Shown: in pieces, positions 24,641 to 32,184 of the stretch
Position numbering within the stretch: position 1 is the stretch's first letter
Layout of the letters: every line of letters starts with the position of its first letter
NCBI GenBank assembly: GCA_023436495.1
Contig: JAEZIT010000083.1
Coordinates: 1 to 41,625 of the forward strand
Reading direction: 5' to 3'
Length of the DNA stretch: 41,625 bases
Origin: Acidobacteriota bacterium
GTDB lineage: Bacteria; Acidobacteriota; Blastocatellia; Pyrinomonadales; Pyrinomonadaceae
Notes under the pieces: model-generated
Databases searched by the model: none
Told to the model about the DNA's origin: nothing
The model's input: only the letters and a program-made list of their open reading frames with translations
Made by a program: the position numbers and the translations under genes

Positions 24641-24691
24641 GTTTCTATTTTAACGCGCGGACGCCGGTTTTAGAACCCGATCGCACGGATG

Positions 24692-25009
24692 TCATATTCT
24701 TTCGCCGATCAAATAGTGAACCGGTTCGTCCCCGACAACCCTTGCCGAGTGGTATGTACCAGCCGGCATATGATCGCGGTCGCCTGCTTCGAGAACAAAA
24801 GTCCCGACGCGTTCGATCGTCAGTTCTATCGCACCCGATATCACCCAGTGCGTCTGGTCGCGGTCATGCTTGTGCATCCCGTAAACTGCTCCGGGACCAT
24901 CGTGCCAATGAAAGACCTGAAAGTCTTCGGTTGTCAGGATCATCCGCATCACCGCCGGATTAGGCGGGATCCGTTCCTTCCATTTTTCTACACGGTATTC
25001 GCTGTTCAT
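24692..25009 (-). CDS. Small cupin-domain protein
   Basis: A 105-residue single-domain cupin. Motif 1 reads YGMHKHDRDQTHWVISG, in which the usual metal-binding Glu is Gln; motif 2 is GDRDHMPAGTYHSARV. Metal can still be held by the three His. It is soluble, without a signal peptide. It starts 83 bases after the acyl-CoA dehydrogenase stop and its own stop is 51 bases before the AAA+ start. Cupins this small range from dioxygenases to sugar isomerases; no specific function can be claimed. Confidence 0.8.
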   Translation of the reverse strand: MNSEYRVEKWKERIPPNPAVMRMILTTEDFQVFHWHDGPGAVYGMHKHDRDQTHWVISGAIELTIERVGTFVLEAGDRDHMPAGTYHSARVVGDEPVHYLIGERI

Positions 25010-25045
25010 CGATCTCCAATCCGCGATCTACTCCGAAGTAATAAA

Positions 25046-25065
25046 CCCGGAACATGAGGTCCGGG
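25046..25065 (-). terminator. Terminator-like hairpin after the acyl-CoA dehydrogenase
   Basis: Read on the minus strand, CCCGGACC pairs with GTTCCGGG (one mismatch) around a 4-base loop, followed by TTTATTACTT. It lies 27 bases after the acyl-CoA dehydrogenase stop and before the cupin start. Confidence 0.6.
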
Positions 25066-25091
25066 CTTACTAAAGCTACTTATCTCGCCGA

Positions 25092-26873
25092 TCAAAACGA
25101 ATAAGTATTCGCCTCTATCAACTCGTCCGCGATCCTCTGACGCGCGGCGATCGTGTTTATCGGAGAATTGTTCTTGGTGAAACGTTTTAAGGCGACCAGT
25201 AGTGTGCGGCCTTCGTCGCCTTCTGCGATCGCAGCGATCGTATTGCGTGCCTTCATCTCAACCCGCTGAATCGCGTCGTTGCAGAAAACACCGGCCATAT
25301 CGACCGCTCGGGCCGCGGCGGTTTCGCCGTTCGTTTCGGCGATCTTCTTTGCCCGCAGCACGGCTGTCTCCATCTGATACGCGTCCATTATGATGTCCGC
25401 GCAATTTAGGAGAACTTCCTGCTGTTCGCTCAGGCCCATCATGTACTTCTGAGCCGCCGTCCCAAGTACCATCAGCGCGATCTTCTTTGCGTTTTGGGAG
25501 AGCTTTGCCTCGGTCGCGAGCAGGCCCGTATCCTCGTCGAACGACATCTGCGGATTCAGTATCTCGTCCTGAAGTGCCTTTGCCGCCTGCAGCAGCCCGA
25601 GCTTTCCCTTCATCGCTCGTTTCATCAATTGGCCGGGGATCAGCATTCGGTTGATCTCGTTCGTGCCCTCGAAAATGCGGTTGATACGCGAATCACGATA
25701 CGCCTTCTCCGCCGGATAATCCGCCGAATATCCGTAGCCGCCATAGATCTGGACCATCTCATCGACTACGTAGTCCAACGCTTCTGAACACGCGACCTTA
25801 TTGATAGAAGATTCCACGGCGTATTCTTCGATCGATTGCAGTTTCTTTGCATTATCTGCGCCGTCGCCGATCAGAGCGTCGATCATTCCGACGGTCCTGT
25901 ACGTGATCGATTCGGCGACCCATGTTCTGATCGCCATTTCGGCCAGCTTATGTTTGATCGCGCCGAACGAGGATATCGGCTTATTGAACTGCTGCCGTTC
26001 GTTCGCATAGCGGACCGATTCGTGGATCGCAAGCTTTGCTCCGCCCGTGACCGAAGCGCCGAGCTTGAATCTGCCGACGTTCAAAATGTTGAACGCGATC
26101 TTTGCGCCGTCGCCGACATTTCCGATCATATTCGTCGCCGGCACCTTGCAGTCAGACAATATCAGCGGCGTCGTCGAAGACGATTTGATGCCCATCTTGT
26201 GCTCTTCGGCTCCCGGACGACAGTTTTCGCTGCGTTCGACCAGGAATGCGGAGAATTTTTCCTTTTCACCATCGACCTTCGCGAAGACGATGAACACATC
26301 CGCAAAACTGCCGTTCGTTATGAACATCTTTTCGCCGTTCAGCGTGTAAGTCGTTCCGTCATCACTCAATTTCGCGTTCGTTTTTGCGCCCAACGCATCC
26401 GAACCCGAACCGCTTTCGGTCAGGCAGTATGCGGTTATCACTTCACCCGAAACGATCTTCGGAATCCATTCTTTCTTCATTTCGTCCGAACCGAAGTAAA
26501 GAATCGGAAGCAGCCCGATCGATGTCTGCGCACCGAATGTCGTACCGAATCCGCCGGCACGCCCCATCAGCTCCGCTATGATCGCGCCCGTGGTTTGATC
26601 CAGGCCTAGCCCGCCATCCTCTTCGGGGATCGTCGCGCCGAGCAGGCCAAGCTCGCCGAGCTTTTCGACCAGATCTCGGGACACTGCCCAATCATGCTTC
26701 TCCATCGCCTCGATGTTCGGCCTCACCTCGTTGTCAACAAATTCTCGCGTCGTCTCGCCGATCATCCGCTGCTCTTCGGTAAAATCCTCCGGCGTAAACG
26801 TCTCCGCGGGCGAGCGGTCCTCGATCAGGAAAGCTCCGCCTTTTATGTAATCTCGTTCCATTTGTGTGTCCAT
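25092..26873 (-). CDS. fadE: Acyl-CoA dehydrogenase
   Basis: A 593-residue FAD enzyme for the first step of beta-oxidation (acyl-CoA to trans-2-enoyl-CoA). Visible: EEDGGLGLDQTTGAII, TAYCLTESGSGSDALGAKT (FAD/substrate contacts, about 150-170), the FNKPISSFGAIKHKLAEMA segment, VYGGYGYSADYPAEKAYRDS region and RIFEGTNEINRMLIPG. The last 180 residues add a helical extension, as in VLCAD-like and long bacterial members. GAGAGAGG ten bases before the ATG fixes the start. It has its own promoter with a candidate operator 26911-26939 and follows the cysteine hydrolase gene. Confidence 0.93.
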   Translation of the reverse strand: MDTQMERDYIKGGAFLIEDRSPAETFTPEDFTEEQRMIGETTREFVDNEVRPNIEAMEKHDWAVSRDLVEKLGELGLLGATIPEEDGGLGLDQTTGAIIAELMGRAGGFGTTFGAQTSIGLLPILYFGSDEMKKEWIPKIVSGEVITAYCLTESGSGSDALGAKTNAKLSDDGTTYTLNGEKMFITNGSFADVFIVFAKVDGEKEKFSAFLVERSENCRPGAEEHKMGIKSSSTTPLILSDCKVPATNMIGNVGDGAKIAFNILNVGRFKLGASVTGGAKLAIHESVRYANERQQFNKPISSFGAIKHKLAEMAIRTWVAESITYRTVGMIDALIGDGADNAKKLQSIEEYAVESSINKVACSEALDYVVDEMVQIYGGYGYSADYPAEKAYRDSRINRIFEGTNEINRMLIPGQLMKRAMKGKLGLLQAAKALQDEILNPQMSFDEDTGLLATEAKLSQNAKKIALMVLGTAAQKYMMGLSEQQEVLLNCADIIMDAYQMETAVLRAKKIAETNGETAAARAVDMAGVFCNDAIQRVEMKARNTIAAIAEGDEGRTLLVALKRFTKNNSPINTIAARQRIADELIEANTYSF

Positions 26874-26910
26874 GGCTTATACCTCTCTCTGTTGGGCAAT
26901 TGTTCTGCCG

Positions 26911-26939
26911 ATACTATAAACATTCGTTCAAAACGCCAA
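26911..26939 (-). promoter_or_regulatory. Promoter of acyl-CoA dehydrogenase with FadR-like operator in its spacer
   Basis: On the minus strand TTGGCG (26939-26934) and TAGTAT (26916-26911) are 17 bases apart. The spacer and edges contain TGAACGAATGTTTAT (26930-26916), matching 13 of 15 positions of the operator upstream of the HCDH/ECH gene (TGAATGAATGTTCAT). The leader to ATG 26873 is about 30 bases. Confidence 0.5.
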
Positions 26940-26970
26940 TACATGTCGGGCCGGTTCTATCCTGCAAAGC

Positions 26971-27468
26971 TTAGATCTCGCCCAATAACTTTGCCAGCAC
27001 GCCCGCGGTGATCGTCTCGCTGATATTCTCGACGAATTCTTTATTCGATTCCTTCGAACTGGCGATACCGTCCTTCAGAATGACCGGAAAATAATCGAGG
27101 TCCTTTGCACCGCGATATGTGGAAAGGACGCAGAATTCGGCACAGTATCCGGTCATCACCACGGTATCCACTCCCGCGTCTTTCAGGATCTTGTCGCAAT
27201 CGGTCTTATTGAAACTATTCCCGTACCGTTTGTGTATTCTGAAACTTCCGTCGTTCGGCTTAAGGGAGTCGATAAATTCAAAACCCTCGGTGCCGGGCAC
27301 GACACCGATCTCTTCATCGATGTCCTGGACCCAGACCACAGGCAGCCCTTTCGCCTCAAATTTCGGCAGAATCCAATTTATATACTCGGCCGCTCGGTCC
27401 ATCTGCGTAAGAGTTTCGCCTTTGTAGTACTCCTTTTGCATGTCGATGACCATCAATGCAGGTTTCAT
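26971..27468 (-). CDS. Isochorismatase-like cysteine hydrolase
   Basis: A 165-residue cytosolic hydrolase of the isochorismatase/nicotinamidase fold. The triad is D9 (ALMVIDMQKEYY), K80 (FRIHKRYGNSF) and C113 in TGYCAEFCVLST, with the cis-peptide-like GYC turn before it. Family members hydrolyse nicotinamide, N-carbamoyl amides or isochorismate; the metal-binding DxH motif of nicotinamidases is absent (D-I-D-E instead), so a nicotinamidase call is not supported. It starts 15 bases after the thiolase stop and precedes the acyl-CoA dehydrogenase, so it is probably transcribed with the thiolase. Confidence 0.85.
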   Translation of the reverse strand: MKPALMVIDMQKEYYKGETLTQMDRAAEYINWILPKFEAKGLPVVWVQDIDEEIGVVPGTEGFEFIDSLKPNDGSFRIHKRYGNSFNKTDCDKILKDAGVDTVVMTGYCAEFCVLSTYRGAKDLDYFPVILKDGIASSKESNKEFVENISETITAGVLAKLLGEI

Positions 27469-27483
27469 AGTTTCGCCGTTCCT

Positions 27484-28665
27484 TTAGTCCAGTCGTTCGA
27501 ATATCCCGGCCGCGCCCATTCCGCCGCCGACGCACATCGTTACCATTCCGTATCGCGCGTTCCGGCGTTTCATTTCCTGCAGCAGCGTTGCCGTAAGCTT
27601 TGCCCCCGTGCAGCCGAGCGGATGGCCGAGCGCTACGGCTCCGCCGTTCACATTCACCTTCGAAGGGTCCATTTCCAGCAGCTTCATTACGGCCAGGCCT
27701 TGTGCGGCGAACGCTTCGTTTAATTCGATCAACTCGATCTGGTCGAGCGTCAGCCCGGCCATCTTCAGCGCCTTGGGAATCGCGTAGACCGGCCCGATTC
27801 CCATCTCCTCCGGCAGGCAGCCCGCTGTCGCATAAGATACAAGCCGCGCTATCGGTACCGCGCCGAGCTCCGCAGCCTTCTCCGCCGACATAACAACCGA
27901 AGCAGCCGATCCGTCGGACATCTGCGAAGCGTTGCCGGCCGTCACGGTCCCCTGGGCGTGGAACGCCGGCTTCAGCATTGCGAGACCTTCGATCGAAGCG
28001 TCATACCGAACGCCCTCATCCGTATCAAAAACGATCTCTTTCCTGCGAACGCGGCCTTTTTCGTCGAGTTCGTCAACGTAAACATTAACCGGAACGATCT
28101 CGTCTTTGAACCTTCCGGCCTTTATTGCCGCCGCAGCTTTCTGGTGCGACCCGAGCGAGAATTCATCCGCCTGCTCGCGGGTGATCTCATACTTTTTCGC
28201 GAGGTTCTCCGCCGTCAGGCCCATGTTCAGGTAGTAGTCGGGGTACGAATCGACCAACGCCGGATTCGGCCGCACGACGTTACCTCCCATCGGGATCATC
28301 GACATCGTCTCGAGCCCGCCCGCCACTATAACATCAGCCCCGCCGGTTGCGATCCGATCGGCGGCCAGAGCGATCGTCTGCAGCCCGGACGAGCAATACC
28401 GGTTCACCGTCATCGCGCTAGTCTCGACCGGCAGCCCCGCCGCGATCATTGCAGTCCTCGCAACGTTCATCCCCTGCTCCGCCTCGGGGAAAGCACAGCC
28501 CATGATCACGTCCTCGATCTGGCTCTTGTCCAAACCGGGCACGCGATTCACCGCTTCCTTGATAGCCGACGCCCCAAGATCATCCGGCCGCGTATTCCGC
28601 AGCGTCCCCTTCGGAGCCTTTCCCACAGCCGTCCGCACGGCCGATACGATAACTGCTTCTTTCAT
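27484..28665 (-). CDS. fadA: Acetyl-CoA acyltransferase (thiolase)
   Basis: A 393-residue thiolase for the last step of beta-oxidation (3-ketoacyl-CoA to acyl-CoA plus acetyl-CoA). Start ATG 28665 (MKEAVIVSAVRTAVGKAPKG) matches the family N-terminus; an upstream in-frame ATG is 24 codons earlier inside the remnant gene. Catalytic residues: C91 in NRYCSSGLQ, H348 in GHPLGCTG, C378 in CVGGGMGAA. It heads the run thiolase, cysteine hydrolase, acyl-CoA dehydrogenase. Together with the HCDH/ECH fusion at 32185-34590 it completes a beta-oxidation cycle. Confidence 0.94.
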   Translation of the reverse strand: MKEAVIVSAVRTAVGKAPKGTLRNTRPDDLGASAIKEAVNRVPGLDKSQIEDVIMGCAFPEAEQGMNVARTAMIAAGLPVETSAMTVNRYCSSGLQTIALAADRIATGGADVIVAGGLETMSMIPMGGNVVRPNPALVDSYPDYYLNMGLTAENLAKKYEITREQADEFSLGSHQKAAAAIKAGRFKDEIVPVNVYVDELDEKGRVRRKEIVFDTDEGVRYDASIEGLAMLKPAFHAQGTVTAGNASQMSDGSAASVVMSAEKAAELGAVPIARLVSYATAGCLPEEMGIGPVYAIPKALKMAGLTLDQIELIELNEAFAAQGLAVMKLLEMDPSKVNVNGGAVALGHPLGCTGAKLTATLLQEMKRRNARYGMVTMCVGGGMGAAGIFERLD

Positions 28666-28669
28666 ATAT

Positions 28670-28900
28670 TTAGTCGTTCCGCTCAGTGTTACATCCGCTG
28701 AGCGATGGTTCATCGTCTGACAAACCAAATTGCTCATCTACGCTATTGCCCTTCATCTGGGAATCCTTTTTTCGGCTGCTTGCACTTGATTCATCACCAG
28801 CTATTTTTCTTGAGCCCATCAGCTTCACGCTCAGCCGCCACAGATCGTCCATCGTTCTCAGCCGCTGCGTAACTGCCGCTGGTGACATATTAACTTTCAT
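28670..28900 (-). CDS. Small protein downstream of nucleotidyltransferase remnant
   Basis: A 76-residue frame starting at ATG 28900 (or TTG 28903). Its first half, MKVNMSPAAVTQRLRTMDDL followed by WRLSVKLMGS, looks like small proteins encoded just after nucleotidyltransferases in toxin-antitoxin-like modules (SPEAVTxRLR pattern, from memory). The second half is polar and acidic and may be drift. It overlaps the upstream remnant by 11 bases and ends four bases before the thiolase start. It contains the inverted repeat at 28680-28704. Confidence 0.45.
   Translation of the reverse strand: MKVNMSPAAVTQRLRTMDDLWRLSVKLMGSRKIAGDESSASSRKKDSQMKGNSVDEQFGLSDDEPSLSGCNTERND
28680..28704. promoter_or_regulatory. 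Inverted repeat just upstream of the thiolase start
   Basis: CGCTCAG (28680-28686) and CTGAGCG (28698-28704) form 7-bp arms with an 11-base spacer, 15-39 bases upstream of the thiolase ATG at 28665. The size and position suit a regulator site, but it differs from the operator at 34643. Confidence 0.4.
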
Positions 28901-29002
28901 CAACTACCTCTCTAAGCTTCTTTATATCAAGCAGGTCCTGATCCCGGCCGCTGATCGTTTTCAGCTTAATATATTTCGTTGTAAACCCTGGCTCTAACTC
29001 CT
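28890..29002 (-). pseudogene. C-terminal remnant of a nucleotidyltransferase
   Basis: Only about 37 codons not covered by the SRPBCC-like gene read as protein: FTTKYIKLKTISGRDQDLLD, continuing IKKLREVVDES. The pattern LxxLKxxSGRxQDLxDI is the usual C-terminus of small stand-alone nucleotidyltransferases (AbiEii/DUF6036-like, MNT-type). The N-terminal catalytic GSxxxxxD part is missing; the frame continues upstream only as an overlap with the unrelated SRPBCC gene. Together with the small protein downstream it appears to be the decayed end of a two-gene module. Confidence 0.5.
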
Positions 29003-29545
29003 TTAACCGCTTCGATTTTCCTGTTGGCTTTGCTGCTCCGCCCGCTGCTTTATCAGCCTCAGCATCTCCATCCGTACCAGACCGCTGAAGGGGCGAATTA
29101 TCGTCCAGTAAATCCCGAAACTTCTTCTGCTGTCCGCATCCAGGCATTGGACCCGCGTTTCCGTCGACAGCACTGCCGATCTGTCGTTTTCCTCGACCGC
29201 GAAATTCCACACGGCCTTTGCGAATCCGGGTTCGTCGAAGCTCCTGAAAGAATCGCCGTCGATCTTCCTCATTTCGCCGCTGGGCTTCCAGAATTTTCCT
29301 GCTATCCCGAGCAGCAGTTCCCGGTTCGGTGTTTCGGCCAGCTTCTCGAACCGGGATTCACGCATGTTCCGGAGCGTGATTTTTTCCGTCGGCAGGCCGC
29401 GGAGCAGGAACAAGCTCCATATAGGCCACGATTCGGCGAAATCGACCTCGTTGACGGCTCGAAGGATGTCCGCCGTCGACGCTTGCACCGTCGTTTCGTG
29501 CCTTTCGACAAAGTCGAATTCGGGAAGAAAGTCATCGATCAGCAT
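29003..29545 (-). CDS. SRPBCC-like hypothetical protein
   Basis: A 180-residue soluble protein beginning MLIDDFLPEFDFVERHETTV. The pattern (an early DFVERHETTV strand, LRNMRESRFEKLAETPNREL, LGIAGKFWKPSG, then FAVEENDRSAVLSTETRVQC and FGIYWTIIRPFSGLVRMEML) fits the START/SRPBCC lipid- or polyketide-binding fold, where a beta-grip surrounds a long C-terminal helix. It starts at the base after the YbaK stop (TGAATG), so the two are coupled. No ligand is predicted. Confidence 0.75.
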   Translation of the reverse strand: MLIDDFLPEFDFVERHETTVQASTADILRAVNEVDFAESWPIWSLFLLRGLPTEKITLRNMRESRFEKLAETPNRELLLGIAGKFWKPSGEMRKIDGDSFRSFDEPGFAKAVWNFAVEENDRSAVLSTETRVQCLDADSRRSFGIYWTIIRPFSGLVRMEMLRLIKQRAEQQSQQENRSG

Positions 29546-30028
29546 TCAATCTCCTATCCCGACCTCTACTTCGGTAACGTTAAGCACCGCAGTCAATACT
29601 TTCGGCTCGATCTCTACTAAAAATCCCCGCTTGCCGCCATTTATGTAGATCCGGCCGAGCGAAAAGATGCTCTTCTCAACATAAACGGGCATCGCTATCT
29701 TCGTTCCAAAGGGTGATGTACCGCCGACAAGGTATCCTGTTAACTTAGATGCCCTTTCCGGTGTCGCCGGTTCCACCGACTTCACCCCGATCAGCCGCGC
29801 AAGACCCTTTGCCGAAACCTCGCGGTCCCCGTGCATCAGCACGATCAGCGGCTTCTTTTCGTTGGTTTCAAAGACCAGTGTTTTCACTACCGCGTGTTCA
29901 TCGACGCCCAACTGCCGCGCCGATTCGCGGGTGCCGCCCTTCTCGACGTAATCGTAAAGGTGCGGGACGAAATCCGCCTTTTTCTCCCGTAAAACTCGAA
30001 TTGCCGGAGTTACCGGATATTCCATCAT
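29546..30028 (-). CDS. ybaK: YbaK/EbsC-type aminoacyl-tRNA deacylase
   Basis: A 160-residue editing protein of the YbaK family, which hydrolyses Cys-tRNA(Pro) and related misacylated tRNAs in trans. Marks: TPAIRVLREKKADFVPHLYD, GVDEHAVVKTLVFE with the catalytic Lys, and YLVGGTSPFGTKIAMPVYVE. The N-terminus falls at ATG 30028 (or 30025), after GGGGAG; an open extension of 34 codons upstream is low-complexity and GC-rich and is rejected. A dedicated promoter may lie in the 243-base gap upstream. Confidence 0.92.
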   Translation of the reverse strand: MMEYPVTPAIRVLREKKADFVPHLYDYVEKGGTRESARQLGVDEHAVVKTLVFETNEKKPLIVLMHGDREVSAKGLARLIGVKSVEPATPERASKLTGYLVGGTSPFGTKIAMPVYVEKSIFSLGRIYINGGKRGFLVEIEPKVLTAVLNVTEVEVGIGD

Positions 30029-30087
30029 TCTCCCCTGGGCGGCCGATGCCGTTCCGTTTCGTTCCGGGCCCGTTCCGCCCGCGGTGG

Positions 30088-30102
30088 CCCCCCGCCGGGG
30101 GG
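30088..30102. repeat. Perfect C6-GCC-G6 hairpin
   Basis: CCCCCC-GCC-GGGGGG lies in the 243-base gap between ybaK and tag, inside a very GC-rich stretch with repeated GTTCCG. It may be a dispersed element or a transcript structure in the ybaK leader. Confidence 0.5.
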
Positions 30103-30209
30103 TAACGTCCAAGTGCTTCTGCTGCATCATTTACAGCCACATTTTCGCCAAATTCCGCATTTTTTACAAAAACTTTGGCAAAGCGTCCGATTGTCAAACA
30201 TCTGCTCCG

Positions 30210-30225
30210 CCGGTCCGAGGACCGG
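30210..30225. promoter_or_regulatory. Inverted repeat and possible promoter upstream of ybaK
   Basis: CCGGTCC-GA-GGACCGG has perfect 7-bp arms. On the minus strand it lies just downstream of an extended -10-like TGCTATCAT (about 30242-30234). This could be a ybaK promoter with a nearby operator or start-site hairpin; no convincing -35 is seen. Confidence 0.35.
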
Positions 30226-30271
30226 TGTTGCAATGATAGCACATTGTCGCACTCGCAGAACGCACTTTTTT

Positions 30272-30838
30272 TTACTCCAGCTCGCGGTAACGGAAACACT
30301 TCGTCAGGTGGTCGTTCACGATCCCCGTCGCCTGCAAAAAGGCGTACATTATCGTCGAACCGACGAAATTGAACCCGCGTTTTTTCAGGTCCTTGCTCAC
30401 CGCGTCCGAGAGTTCCGTTCTCGCCGGGACCTCGGACGACGATCTCAGTGCATTGTTGACCGGCCGCCCGTCCACAAAACGCCAAATGTAGCTGTCGAAC
30501 GAACCGAACTCATCCTGCACCGCGATGAACGCCTTCGCGTTCGCGATCGCCGAGGAGATCTTCAGGCGGTTGCGGATTATTCCCTCGTCAAGAAGCAGTT
30601 CGGCGCATTTCGCATCGTCGTACGCGGCGACCTTCCGCACGTCGAAATTGTCGAACGCTTTCCGATAATTCTCACGTTTACGCAGGATGGTGTCCCAGCT
30701 CAATCCGGCCTGTGCTCCTTCGAGTATCAGAAATTCAAAGAACACGCGGTCGTCATGAAGCGGCACGCCCCATTCTTCGTCGTGATAAGCGATCGCCAAT
30801 TCATTCTTAGCCCAACTGCACCGCTCCATGGCTGTCAT
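30272..30838 (-). CDS. tag: DNA-3-methyladenine glycosylase I
   Basis: A 188-residue base-excision repair glycosylase that removes 3-methyladenine from DNA. Marks: MERCSWAKNELAIAYHDEEW with the zinc-binding Cys and His, FEFLILEGAQAGLSWDTILR, and the C-terminal NDHLTKCFRYREL with the other zinc ligands. The start is taken as ATG 30838, overlapping the preceding stop as TGATG; a second ATG three codons later (30829) is equally possible, and TTG at 30841 less so. It is coupled to the HAD phosphatase gene. Confidence 0.94.
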   Translation of the reverse strand: MTAMERCSWAKNELAIAYHDEEWGVPLHDDRVFFEFLILEGAQAGLSWDTILRKRENYRKAFDNFDVRKVAAYDDAKCAELLLDEGIIRNRLKISSAIANAKAFIAVQDEFGSFDSYIWRFVDGRPVNNALRSSSEVPARTELSDAVSKDLKKRGFNFVGSTIMYAFLQATGIVNDHLTKCFRYRELE

Positions 30839-31512
30839 CAAAATGGTAAATACTTTGTTATCAACGCATCCGGCCGCATCGTCGTATAGTCCGAATGGGC
30901 CTCCGCGACCGACCCCGTCTTCATTATGTCTTCCGCCGAATTTACGGTCGTCAACCCGATCGCGATCATTTCCGCACGCCTTGCCGCTTCAAAGCCGAAA
31001 AATGCGTCTTCGAAAACTATGCAGTTTCGAGGCTCCACCCCCAGCGATGCGGCCGATCTCAAGAAGGTCTCCGGATCGGGCTTGCCACGCTTTACATCGC
31101 CCGCGGTCGTTATCGCCCCGAAATAATGCCGAAGGTCCAATCCGTCAAGGATAAATTCCAGATTCGGCATCGACGCCGCGGTGGACACGGCCATCTTTAT
31201 CCCTAGTTCGGCCGCCGATTCGAGAAACTCTACCAACCCGGCAACAGGCTTTCGGTGATGGAAATAGGCATCGCGGTAAAGCTGCTCCTTCCTTCGCGCG
31301 AGTTCATCCAGCCGCTCGTTCGAAAGCTTGCCGAAGACGCTCGGTATGATCTCGCGATTCGTCTGGCCCGCGGTCTCAACCAGAAACTTCCGTTCGTTAA
31401 ATTCGAATCCATTTTCTTCGATCAAGGTCCGCCACGCTTCGGTGTGATAACGCATGTTGTCCACCAGCGTTCCGTCCATATCGAAAATGAACGCCCTTCC
31501 GTTAATTTGCAT
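30838..31512 (-). CDS. HAD-superfamily phosphatase, beta-phosphoglucomutase-like
   Basis: A 224-residue HAD protein of the beta-phosphoglucomutase-like subfamily. It shows motif I FIFDMDGTLVDNM, motif II VSTAAS, motif III Lys in KRGKPDPETF and motif IV IVFEDAFFGFEAA. The cap is alpha-helical (NERLDELARRKEQLYRD). It probably acts on small phosphorylated sugars; the mutase-specific residues cannot be judged here. ATG 31512 gives the typical N-terminus (MQINGRAFIFD); a Met 10 codons upstream is in frame but leads only to basic, uncharacteristic sequence. Its stop overlaps tag. Confidence 0.88.
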   Translation of the reverse strand: MQINGRAFIFDMDGTLVDNMRYHTEAWRTLIEENGFEFNERKFLVETAGQTNREIIPSVFGKLSNERLDELARRKEQLYRDAYFHHRKPVAGLVEFLESAAELGIKMAVSTAASMPNLEFILDGLDLRHYFGAITTAGDVKRGKPDPETFLRSAASLGVEPRNCIVFEDAFFGFEAARRAEMIAIGLTTVNSAEDIMKTGSVAEAHSDYTTMRPDALITKYLPF

Positions 31513-31615
31513 TATTAATCTGGCCTTTTTCGCGATGTACAAAACGCCGGAAACAGATTGAATTTCCAGCGGTCGATCCTGCTTTGAAGGCTCTCAGGCA
31601 TAAAATTTCAAAGAG

Positions 31616-32167
31616 CTACCGCGGAAAACCTTCCGACTCCATTACCCGTTTCGCCTGCCGCAGATGGCGGCGTTCGTGTACCGTGAGTATCCGGGAACCG
31701 TCTTCGAGGCTGTACGTCATCAGCGGCAAAAACGGTGAAGTTAAAACCACTTTGCTCCAGTCCGTGCCTTGGATCGCTCGAACTTTGTCGGCGACCTTAT
31801 CCTGATGCTCGACAAATCGTTCAACGATATCGCCGGGAACATCGCTCGGAGGCGTCGCGACTGCCGATGCTTTCGACTTGCGGCCGTCATTTTCCAGCGA
31901 ACTGATGACCAGCCCGCCGAAAAACGAGGTAAACGGCGACCAATTCTCCCAAAAACTGTTCTGCCGGGTGCCCGCGGCGATCTTGTCCATGTCGCCGAAA
32001 AACAATTCGTTCGATTTGATCAGGTGGTCGAGGCACTGGCCGATGCTCCAACTTTCCGGCGCCGGCTTCCAATTGACCTGCTCCGGCGTCAAAGTACCGA
32101 ACATCCCTCGTGCTTCACTGCCTATTTGCTCCAATTCTGCGGTTATAGCCGCAACATCTTTACTCAT
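31616..32167 (-). CDS. DinB-like domain protein
   Basis: A 183-residue protein with the DinB/YfiT four-helix-bundle fold, seen in metal-dependent thiol transferases and other proteins. Marks: FGTLTPEQVNWKPAPESWSI, CLDHLIKSNELF (His of the metal site) and LTVHERRHLRQAKRVMES (two further His), the usual triad. ATG 32167 is chosen because the earlier 29 codons (arginine/asparagine-rich) do not fit. It lies 17 bases after the stop of the HCDH/ECH gene, so the two may be co-transcribed. Substrate unknown. Confidence 0.87.
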   Translation of the reverse strand: MSKDVAAITAELEQIGSEARGMFGTLTPEQVNWKPAPESWSIGQCLDHLIKSNELFFGDMDKIAAGTRQNSFWENWSPFTSFFGGLVISSLENDGRKSKASAVATPPSDVPGDIVERFVEHQDKVADKVRAIQGTDWSKVVLTSPFLPLMTYSLEDGSRILTVHERRHLRQAKRVMESEGFPR

Positions 32168-32184
32168 AACAAGCGAATACGAAA

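Noticed and set aside
26971..27468. Nicotinamidase assignment for the cysteine hydrolase
   Set aside because: The metal-binding DxH pattern of nicotinamidases is not seen; only the general isochorismatase-fold triad is supported.
29003..29210. N-terminal half of the nucleotidyltransferase-remnant frame
   Set aside because: It overlaps the SRPBCC-like gene in another frame and has no nucleotidyltransferase character; only the last 37 codons are kept.
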